Shown one piece after another: positions 15,785 through 22,904 of a stretch of 64,000 nt of DNA (positions are counted from its first letter, which is position 1; the number at the start of each line of letters is the position of its first letter). The notes below the pieces were generated by a model. That model had not been told where the DNA came from and ran no database searches. It was given only the letters and a program-made list of their open reading frames with translations. The position numbers were made by a program, and so were the translations under genes. Origin of the DNA: Candidatus Hydrogenedentota bacterium (GTDB lineage Bacteria; Hydrogenedentota; Hydrogenedentia; Hydrogenedentales; JAGMZX01); NCBI GenBank assembly GCA_029556545.1, contig JAKQEQ010000037.1, forward strand, positions 1 through 64,000, in the 5' to 3' direction.

Positions 15785-18607
15785 ATGACACCGTATCACA
15801 GCCAATACTGGGCACATGCGCTGACACTGCAAAGCGCCGCCGGTAGCATCGAGACGCTCTCCCGGTCGATCTCGAATGCGCGTGTCGATCTCAATCCGCA
15901 TCAGGTCGATGCGGCCCTTTTCGCGCTACGATCCCCGCTGTCCAAGGGTGTTCTTCTCGCCGATGAAGTGGGGCTGGGCAAGACCATCGAGGCGGGCATC
16001 GTCATTGCCCAGCGCTGGGCCGAGCGCCGCAGGCGCATCCTGCTGATCGTACCGGCCACGCTCAGAAAGCAGTGGCAGCAGGAGCTCGAAGAGAAGTTCT
16101 ACCTGCCGACCGTCGTGCTGGAATCGAGGTCGTGTGCGCTGATGGAGCGGGAAGGCGTCGCAAACCCGTTCCAGCAGCACGACAGGATCGTCATCTGCTC
16201 GTACCAGTTCGCCGCTGCCAAGGCCCAGGAGGTCGCGCACACCCCGTGGGACCTCGTGGTGATCGACGAGGCGCACCGGCTGCGCAACGCGTACAAGACG
16301 TCCAGCCGCATGGCCCGCACGGTCGCCTTCGCCTTAGGCCAATCGCCGAAACTGCTCCTCACGGCAACGCCGCTCCAAAACACCCTCATGGAACTGTACG
16401 GCCTGGTCAGCGTCATCGACGAGCACGTCTTCGGCGACGCCGCGTCGTTCCGGGAGCAGTTCACGCGCGCGATAGACGAGCAGAGCCGGAATTTCATGCT
16501 CCGCGAGCGCCTTCGCTCCGTGTGCATCCGCACGCTGCGCAAGCAGGTGGTCGAGTACATCCCGTTCACGCGGCGCACACCCATCACGCAGGACTTCCAC
16601 CCAAGAGACGATGAACACGCCCTCTACGAGGCGATTTCCACCTACCTGCAACGGGAGACCCTCATCGCGCTTCCGGCCAGCCAGCGCATGCTCATCACGC
16701 TCGTGCTGCGCAAGCTGCTGGCATCGTCCACCTTCGCCATCGCGGGCACGCTGCGCAGCCTGATCGCCCGGCTGGAGGATGTTTCCGCTTCCATCGGGTT
16801 CACCGAAGAGGATTTGGAGGAAATCGGCGAACTGGAAGAGGAATGGGCCTCCGACGAGGAAGAAACCGCCGAAGGTGAATTCGATATCGACCCCAAGCTC
16901 CTGAAGGAGGAGCTTGGGGAACTGCGCCGCTTCGCGGCCATGGCCGATGCCATCCGCGTCAACGCCAAGGGCGAGGCCCTTCTCCCGGCGCTGAAGATGG
17001 CTTTTTCCAGGGCCGAGTCTCTTGGCGCACAGCGCAAGGCCGTCATCTTCACCGAATCCCGGCGCACGCAGCAATACCTCTTCGACCTGCTCTCCGAGAA
17101 CGGGTACGCCGGACGGCTCGTGATGATGAACGGCTCCAACAACGACCCTGCTTCCAAGGAGATCTACGGCCAGTGGGTCGAGCGCCACAAGGGGCAGGAT
17201 GTCGTATCCGGATCGCGCGCCGTGGATGTCAAGGCCGCCATCGTCGAGCACTTCCGCGACACCGCCGCCATCATGGTCGCCACCGAGGCCGCCGCCGAGG
17301 GCGTCAACCTCCAGTTCTGCTCGCTCGTGGTCAACTACGACCTCCCGTGGAACCCCCAGCGCATCGAGCAGCGCATTGGCCGCTGCCACCGCTACGGCCA
17401 GAAACACGACGTGGTCGTGCTCAATTTCCTCAACCGGCGCAACGAGGCGGACCAGCGGGTATTCCAACTGCTGAGCGACAAGTTCCGGCTCTTCGACGGC
17501 GTGTTCGGCGCGAGCGACGAGGTCTTGGGCGCGCTGGAGTCCGGTGTGGACATTGAGCGCCGCATCGCCCAGGTCTACCAGAGTTGCCGCACGCCGGAGG
17601 AAATCGCCGCCGCGTTCGACGCCCTGCAGGGCGAACTCGACCTGCAGATCCAGGCCCGCATGGCCGAAACGCGCCAGATGCTGTTGGAGAATTTCGATGA
17701 GGATGTCAGCGAGCGGCTCCGGGTGCACAAGGACAAGACGCTCGAAAGCCTGTCGGAGCGCGAGCGCTGGCTCCTTGGCCTCACGCGGACGGAACTCAAC
17801 GGGCACGCGGAATTCGATGCAACGCAGCCGCGCTTCCGCTATTCCGGCGACGCCGCGCCCAGGGGCTGGTATCATTTCGACTGGAAAAGGGCGGAGCAGA
17901 ACGGCGATATCTTCTACCGCCAGGGGCATCCGCTGGCCGTCCACATCATCGAAACCGCGCTGGGCCGCACTCTGCCGCCCGTGTCGCTCACGTTCCACTA
18001 CACAGGCTACGGAGCCGTCATCAGCATCCTGAAGCCGCTGGTCGGCCAGTCAGGATGGCTCGAACTCTCCAAGCTCACCGTCGAATCCTTCGACACGGAA
18101 GAATTCCTCGTCTTCGCGGCGTGCACGGACGCCGGAGACGCCCTGGACGCCGAAATGTGCCGCAAGATGCTAGCGCTCCCGGCCACGGTGGACCCCATCC
18201 ACCCCACCCAACCCAGTCTGGATGGTGTGCGCCAATCGGAAATTGACCGGCACCTCAAAGTAGTCGAGGATCGCAACGCCCGCTTTTTCGATGAGGAGGT
18301 CATCAAGCTGGACCGCTGGTCCGATGACCTCAAGCAGGGGCTGGAACGCGAGATCAAAGAGTTGGACAAGGCCATCCGCGAGGCGCGCAAGGTCTCCGCG
18401 CTCGCCGCCTCTCTAGCGGAGAAACTCGACGCACAGAAACGGATGAAAGCCCTCGAATCGGAGCGCAGCCACAAACGCCGCGAACTCTTTGACGCGCAGG
18501 ACAAGATAGACGCCCAGCGTGATGAACTCATCGGCAAGATCGAGATGCAGATGAAGCAGAAACAGATGTGCCGCCAAGTATTCACTGTCCGGTGGCGGGT
18601 GGAATAG
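15785..18607 (+). CDS. SNF2/RapA-like helicase
   Basis: A 940-residue superfamily II ATPase. The N-terminal ATPase half has Walker A ADEVGLGKT (K66), Walker B DEAH (161-164) and TATPLQN. The C-terminal helicase half has EGVNLQFCSLVVNYDLPWNP and the motif VI segment QRIGRCHRYGQ. The tail (about 780-940) is a long charged coiled coil. The layout matches RapA-like helicases that remodel nucleic acid-protein complexes. It heads a same-strand cluster with a GHKL ATPase, a type III-like Mod and Res, so a role in phage defence is likely. The ATG at 15785 has only a weak, very close GGAG, so the start is less certain. Confidence 0.88.
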   Translation: MTPYHSQYWAHALTLQSAAGSIETLSRSISNARVDLNPHQVDAALFALRSPLSKGVLLADEVGLGKTIEAGIVIAQRWAERRRRILLIVPATLRKQWQQELEEKFYLPTVVLESRSCALMEREGVANPFQQHDRIVICSYQFAAAKAQEVAHTPWDLVVIDEAHRLRNAYKTSSRMARTVAFALGQSPKLLLTATPLQNTLMELYGLVSVIDEHVFGDAASFREQFTRAIDEQSRNFMLRERLRSVCIRTLRKQVVEYIPFTRRTPITQDFHPRDDEHALYEAISTYLQRETLIALPASQRMLITLVLRKLLASSTFAIAGTLRSLIARLEDVSASIGFTEEDLEEIGELEEEWASDEEETAEGEFDIDPKLLKEELGELRRFAAMADAIRVNAKGEALLPALKMAFSRAESLGAQRKAVIFTESRRTQQYLFDLLSENGYAGRLVMMNGSNNDPASKEIYGQWVERHKGQDVVSGSRAVDVKAAIVEHFRDTAAIMVATEAAAEGVNLQFCSLVVNYDLPWNPQRIEQRIGRCHRYGQKHDVVVLNFLNRRNEADQRVFQLLSDKFRLFDGVFGASDEVLGALESGVDIERRIAQVYQSCRTPEEIAAAFDALQGELDLQIQARMAETRQMLLENFDEDVSERLRVHKDKTLESLSERERWLLGLTRTELNGHAEFDATQPRFRYSGDAAPRGWYHFDWKRAEQNGDIFYRQGHPLAVHIIETALGRTLPPVSLTFHYTGYGAVISILKPLVGQSGWLELSKLTVESFDTEEFLVFAACTDAGDALDAEMCRKMLALPATVDPIHPTQPSLDGVRQSEIDRHLKVVEDRNARFFDEEVIKLDRWSDDLKQGLEREIKELDKAIREARKVSALAASLAEKLDAQKRMKALESERSHKRRELFDAQDKIDAQRDELIGKIEMQMKQKQMCRQVFTVRWRVE

Positions 18608-18619
18608 GGAGGATAGGCC

Positions 18620-18670
18620 ATGGCGCAGACTACCGAGAAGTCACCTGTCGCACAAGGGAGGACATCATGA
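18620..18670 (+). CDS. Possible 16-residue leader peptide
   Basis: A 17-codon reading frame (MAQTTEKSPVAQGRTS) starting 12 bases after the SNF2 stop, with a GGGAGG site 7 bases before the ATG. Its TGA overlaps the ATG of the next tiny frame. It is too short to support by protein similarity; the case rests on the ribosome binding site and the overlap. It may serve to pass ribosomes from the SNF2 gene to the GHKL gene. Confidence 0.3.
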   Translation: MAQTTEKSPVAQGRTS

Positions 18671-18747
18671 GGCATGCTCTTTCCATGAAGCATACCGGGT
18701 TGCAGGTGGATGTACCGGCCACAACTGGGAGAACTCTTGAATGCTAA
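18667..18747 (+). CDS. Possible 26-residue leader peptide
   Basis: A 27-codon frame (starts MRHALSMKHTG, ends GRTLEC) with GGGAGG 5 bases upstream. Its ATG overlaps the stop of the 16-residue frame (ATGA), and its last codons overlap the ATG of the GHKL gene at 18741. Two strong ribosome binding sites in series with two overlaps look designed for translational coupling or attenuation. No protein family can be assigned. Confidence 0.35.
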   Translation: MRHALSMKHTGLQVDVPATTGRTLEC

Positions 18748-20756
18748 CCAACGTCAAAGGCAAGGTGCAAAATACGGACGTGCCCGTGTCCAAGCCATTA
18801 CTGCCTCTTTTCGAGGCCATCACGAATTCACTCCAGTCCATCGAAGACGCGGGACGGAGCCCAGGGCGAATCGACGTTACAATCCTCCGGGAACGCCAGA
18901 AACAACTTTCGGACGATGATCGCGCCTTTGCCGAAATAGTTGGTTTCCGCGTCACGGACGACGGAATCGGATTCACAGATACGAATTACCAAGCATTCAA
19001 CGAATCAGAGACAACCTTCAAGGCAGACAGGGGTGGGAAGGGAATTGGGCGTTTCACCTGGCTTGTAGCCTTCAGTGATGTCAGCATTTCTAGCGCTTAC
19101 AACGAGAGTGGGAAGAACCTGCTCCGCGTCTTTCGATTCGTACCTGTTAACGATGGAATTGCCGATGCGTCTGTCGTGCCGACAACCAATGGCCACGTTG
19201 CCACGACTATTGAGCTTCGCGGGTTCAGGGCGGCATATCAGAAACAATGTCCCAAGAAGCCGGAGACCATTGCCTCATACATTATCGAGCATTTTCTTGA
19301 GTTCTTCATTGGCCCGCGTTGTCCCGACATCTTTCTTCACGATGAAGCAGGAGGCGACCCCCTGGATCTGCGTCAAGTATTTGAGCACGAGATGGTGTCG
19401 AAATCACAGCCCGAGGGTATTCTCGTGGGTGAGACAGAGTTCACTATTCTTCACGTGCGACTCAACTCGACACATATCAAAGACCATGCCCTGCACTTCT
19501 GCGCAAATCACCGCGTGGTGTACTCCGAGAAGCTCGGGCGACAGATTCCCAATCTGACAGCGCGCCTTAGAGATGATAAGGAGCAGGAGTTTGTCTATGC
19601 AGGATATGTGGAATCTGACTATCTGGATACACATGCAAGTTCTGACCGAACGGCATTCAGCATAACTGAAGATGATTCAGAACTTCTTTCGAGCGAGATC
19701 ACCTGGACTGCAATACGCAAAGGTGTTCACGAAGCGTGCAGGGTCTTCCTAACTCCCTTTACAGAACCCGTCCGTATCCGCAAAGCCGAACGCATACAGG
19801 AGTTTGTGCGCAATCAAGCGCCAATGTACCGACCTATTTTGGACCTGATTCCCGATGAAGTCAATTCAATCAGTCCGGATGCCTCGGATGGTGAAATGGA
19901 CCTCCACTTGTATCGTGGTCTTCAGCGAATTGAACTCTCTCTGAAAGAGGAAGGGCAGAAATTGCTGAATACCACCAGTGGTGAGGAAGAGAACGTTGAC
20001 GAGTATCGGGACAAAATGAAGGAATACTTCGAGAAGGTCACAAAAATAAAGGCGGCGGACCTCGCGCGCTACGTATGCCAACGCAAAGCCATTCTTGAAT
20101 TCCTCAAGAAACAACTGAGCATCGCAGATGACGGCAAGTACCCAAAGGAAGACAGGGTACACAATATCATCTTCCCAATGGGCAAAACCTCCGATGAGGT
20201 GCGCCTTGACGAACACAATCTATGGCTGCTTGACGAAAGGCTCGTATATCATTTCTTCCTTGCGTCTGACAAGCAGCTTCGAGTTTTGGTTCCCCTCACG
20301 AATTCCGATCACAGCGAACCAGATATCATCGTGTTCGATAAGGCGTGCGCGTTTGTTGGCTCTGAGGAACATCCGTTTTCGAGCATTACCATTATTGAGT
20401 TCAAGCGCCCAATGCGGAAGGGTTACACAGAGAACACGAATCCCTTTGTCCAAGTTCGTGAGTACATTGATGAGATTCGAGCGGGAAAAGCGCGAACCCC
20501 CGATGGGCGCGACATCCCGATTCTAGCTGGGATGCCCTTCTACTGTTTCATTGTCTGCGATATCGACAGCACCATCGAAAAGCAGGCCTACGATTTTGAA
20601 TTAACCAAGACACCAGATGGTCAGGGTTTCTTTGGGTTCAAGCGACAGTACGATGCCTATTTCGAGGTCATTTCCTATAGCAAAATGGCTATGGACGCCC
20701 AGAAGCGAAATGCTGTGTTCTTTGACAAACTAGGCCTACCCTCACGGGTGGGATGA
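18741..20756 (+). CDS. GHKL ATPase with C-terminal PD-(D/E)XK-like motif
   Basis: 671 residues. The N-terminal ATPase domain shows the Bergerat fold motifs: E25-x-x-x-N29 (FEAITNS), D74-G-I-G (TDDGIGF) and the glycine loop GGKGIGRF (99-105). A helical middle region follows. Near the C-terminus D528 (EPDIIVF), then E553-x-K555 (IIEFKRP) form a spacing typical of PD-(D/E)XK nucleases, so the protein may be an ATP-gated nuclease; this is my reading and untested. The gene is noticeably more AT-rich than its neighbours. It is 6 bases upstream of the methyltransferase gene, so the two are co-translated. Confidence 0.82.
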   Translation: MLTNVKGKVQNTDVPVSKPLLPLFEAITNSLQSIEDAGRSPGRIDVTILRERQKQLSDDDRAFAEIVGFRVTDDGIGFTDTNYQAFNESETTFKADRGGKGIGRFTWLVAFSDVSISSAYNESGKNLLRVFRFVPVNDGIADASVVPTTNGHVATTIELRGFRAAYQKQCPKKPETIASYIIEHFLEFFIGPRCPDIFLHDEAGGDPLDLRQVFEHEMVSKSQPEGILVGETEFTILHVRLNSTHIKDHALHFCANHRVVYSEKLGRQIPNLTARLRDDKEQEFVYAGYVESDYLDTHASSDRTAFSITEDDSELLSSEITWTAIRKGVHEACRVFLTPFTEPVRIRKAERIQEFVRNQAPMYRPILDLIPDEVNSISPDASDGEMDLHLYRGLQRIELSLKEEGQKLLNTTSGEEENVDEYRDKMKEYFEKVTKIKAADLARYVCQRKAILEFLKKQLSIADDGKYPKEDRVHNIIFPMGKTSDEVRLDEHNLWLLDERLVYHFFLASDKQLRVLVPLTNSDHSEPDIIVFDKACAFVGSEEHPFSSITIIEFKRPMRKGYTENTNPFVQVREYIDEIRAGKARTPDGRDIPILAGMPFYCFIVCDIDSTIEKQAYDFELTKTPDGQGFFGFKRQYDAYFEVISYSKMAMDAQKRNAVFFDKLGLPSRVG

Positions 20757-20762
20757 GGAACT

Positions 20763-22436
20763 ATGAGTAATCGAGCGAAACTAGAGTTGACCTGGATTGG
20801 CAAGGAGAACCGGCCCAAGTTGGAGCCACGCATTCTCTTGGAGGATCCGGAGAAGTCGTATCACGCCAAGAGCCGGGTGTCGGAGAGCGATATCTTCGAC
20901 AATATGCTGATCTTCGGGGACAATCTGCTGGCGTTGAAGGCGTTGGAGCAGGAGTTCACAGGGAAGGTCAAGTGTATCTATATTGATCCGCCTTACAACA
21001 CGGGCTCCGCTTTCACCCACTATGATGACGGCGTTGAGCACTCACTGTGGTTATCTTTGATGAGGGACAGACTTGAGCTCTTGCGGGTTCTCCTGTCCGA
21101 AAACGGAACGATCTGGATTTCCATCGACGACAATGAGTGTCACTATCTCAAAGTGTTGTTGGATGAGATCTTCGGCAGACCGAATTTCGTCGCAACGGTG
21201 ATTTGGCAAAAGATGTTCTCGCCCAAAAGTACCGCACGCCACCTGTCAGACATGCACGATCACGTCTTGCTCTACGCGAAGAATAAGGATAAGTTTGAGC
21301 GCAATCTGCTTCCGAGGAGCGCAGAGCACAACAAGATGTACAAGAATCCAGATGATGATCCAAGGGGGCCATGGACTTCTGGCGACCTTTCTGCGCGCAA
21401 TCCTTACAGCGCAGGCATTTATCCCATTACGGCCCCATCGGGAAGGATAATCTCTGGTCCACCCAAAGGGATGTACTGGCGTGTTTCAAAGGAGAAGTTC
21501 CGGGAGATGGATCGGGACAACCGGATTTGGTGGGGGGCGAAAGGGGACAATCAGCCACGAATCAAGAGGTTCCTATCCGAAGTGATGGAAGGCATTGTTC
21601 CGCAAACGATCTGGTTCCATGAAGAGGTGGGAAACACTCAGGAAGCAAAGAAAGAGGTAATGGCCGCTGTGCCATCTGAGGCGGAGGTGTTTCAGACGCC
21701 AAAACCGGAAAGGCTAATAAAACGCGTTCTTGACATCAGCACAAAACCAGGGGATCTTGTGCTTGATTCCTTTGCCGGGACTGGCACTTTGGGCGCGGTG
21801 GCGCACAAGATGGGCCGCCGCTGGATTATGGTGGAGTTGGGCGAGCATTGCCACACGCACATCATCCCGCGGTTGAAGAAGGTTATCGACGGCGAAGATC
21901 CTGGCGGCATTACGAAGGCGGTGAGTTGGGGTGGTGGGGGTGGGTTCCGCTACTACCGGCTCGCGCCGTCGCTCCTGGAGCGGGACAAGTTCGGGAACTG
22001 GGTGATCAGCAAGAAATTCAACGCGGCGATGCTGGCGGAAGCGGTGTGCAAACTCGAAGGGTTCACCTATGCGCCAAGCGATGCGGTGTATTGGCAGCAG
22101 GGACACTCAACCGAGACGGATTTCATCTACGTGACAACGCAAACGCTGACGCGGGATATGATGCAGCAATTGAGCGACGAGGTCGGCGAGAAGCGGTCGT
22201 TGCTGGTGTATTGTGGCGCGTTCCGGGGAAAGGGCGACGCATTCCCGAATCTGACGGTCAAGAAGATACCCAAGGCCGTGCTCAGGAAATGCGAATGGGG
22301 CCGCGACGACTACAGCCTCGAAATCCGCGATCTGCCCCCACCCACCCCACCACCCCAACCCGAAGGCACACCTCCTGTTTTGAGAGGCAAGGAGCGCCGT
22401 AAGAAAGAACAAGAAGGCCAGGGAGAGTTGTTTTGA
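20763..22436 (+). CDS. Type III-like Mod DNA adenine methyltransferase
   Basis: 557 residues. Motif IV DPPYNTG (D75-P-P-Y78) precedes the AdoMet-binding FAGTGT (337-342), the beta-class order used by type III Mod subunits. It should methylate adenine in a short asymmetric site on one strand and so protect the host from the Res partner at 22905. The middle (about 95-325), where target recognition lies, is visibly more AT-rich than both ends, suggesting exchange of that domain. Two G/C-rich repeat tracts lie in the coding region: at about 21922-21948 (a Gly run) and about 22335-22362 (a Pro-rich stretch near the end). Confidence 0.9.
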   Translation: MSNRAKLELTWIGKENRPKLEPRILLEDPEKSYHAKSRVSESDIFDNMLIFGDNLLALKALEQEFTGKVKCIYIDPPYNTGSAFTHYDDGVEHSLWLSLMRDRLELLRVLLSENGTIWISIDDNECHYLKVLLDEIFGRPNFVATVIWQKMFSPKSTARHLSDMHDHVLLYAKNKDKFERNLLPRSAEHNKMYKNPDDDPRGPWTSGDLSARNPYSAGIYPITAPSGRIISGPPKGMYWRVSKEKFREMDRDNRIWWGAKGDNQPRIKRFLSEVMEGIVPQTIWFHEEVGNTQEAKKEVMAAVPSEAEVFQTPKPERLIKRVLDISTKPGDLVLDSFAGTGTLGAVAHKMGRRWIMVELGEHCHTHIIPRLKKVIDGEDPGGITKAVSWGGGGGFRYYRLAPSLLERDKFGNWVISKKFNAAMLAEAVCKLEGFTYAPSDAVYWQQGHSTETDFIYVTTQTLTRDMMQQLSDEVGEKRSLLVYCGAFRGKGDAFPNLTVKKIPKAVLRKCEWGRDDYSLEIRDLPPPTPPPQPEGTPPVLRGKERRKKEQEGQGELF

Positions 22437-22442
22437 TGGATG

Positions 22443-22469
22443 CACCACGAAGCCGCGAAGGACACGAAG
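22443..22469. repeat. Left inverted repeat of the GxxExxY cassette
   Basis: 27 bp (CACCACGAAGCCGCGAAGGA and onward) that match the reverse complement of 22861-22887 with one mismatch. It is built on a 9-bp period (..CGAAG..) like several arrays elsewhere in the window. It lies between the Mod stop and the GxxExxY start. Confidence 0.85.
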
Positions 22470-22480
22470 GGAGGCGATGA

Positions 22481-22852
22481 ATGGAGTTCGATTCGTTGTC
22501 CAACCGCGTGATCGGGTGCGCCTTGGAGGTGCATCGCCACTTGGGGCCTGGACTTTTGGAGTCCGCCTATGAGGAATGCCTTGCCTATGAGTTGCAGGTG
22601 GCGGGGCTGGCATTTTCGCGCCAGGTGGATTTGCCGGTGACCTATAAGGGTTTGCGCCTGGATTGCTGTTATCGAATGGATGTGGTTGTCGAGAATACGC
22701 TGCTGCTGGAACTCAAGAGCGTGGAGGCGTTGTTGCCGATCCACGAGGCGCAATTGTTGACCTATATGAAACTGTCCGGGCTGAAAACCGGCCTGCTCAT
22801 GAACTTCAACGAACGCTATCTGAAAGATGGACTGAAAAGGATGGTGTTATGA
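22481..22852 (+). CDS. GxxExxY protein (PD-(D/E)XK-like)
   Basis: 123 residues with the family motif GPGLLESAYEECLAYEL (residues about 22-38) and a downstream RMDVVVENTLLLELKSV segment that fits a PD-(D/E)XK nuclease-like core (D then E-x-K). Function unknown; the family is common as a small gene inserted beside other genes. Start ATG at 22481 has GGAGG 7 bases upstream. It is framed by 27-bp inverted repeats and sits between Mod and Res, breaking what would otherwise be the usual adjacent mod-res pair. Confidence 0.85.
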   Translation: MEFDSLSNRVIGCALEVHRHLGPGLLESAYEECLAYELQVAGLAFSRQVDLPVTYKGLRLDCCYRMDVVVENTLLLELKSVEALLPIHEAQLLTYMKLSGLKTGLLMNFNERYLKDGLKRMVL

Positions 22853-22860
22853 ATTTCCTT

Positions 22861-22887
22861 CTTCGTGCCCTTCGCGGCTTCGTGGTG
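22861..22887. repeat. Right inverted repeat of the GxxExxY cassette
   Basis: Reverse complement of 22443-22469 with one mismatch. It lies 8 bases after the GxxExxY stop and 17 bases before the Res start, so the small gene and its two repeats form a cassette of about 445 bp. Confidence 0.85.
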
Positions 22888-22904
22888 AACCAAAGGAGTG
22901 GCAT

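Noticed and set aside
16334-17998. Long antisense frame opposite the SNF2 gene
   Set aside because: Shadow of a gene with complete SNF2 motifs; no recognisable protein features.
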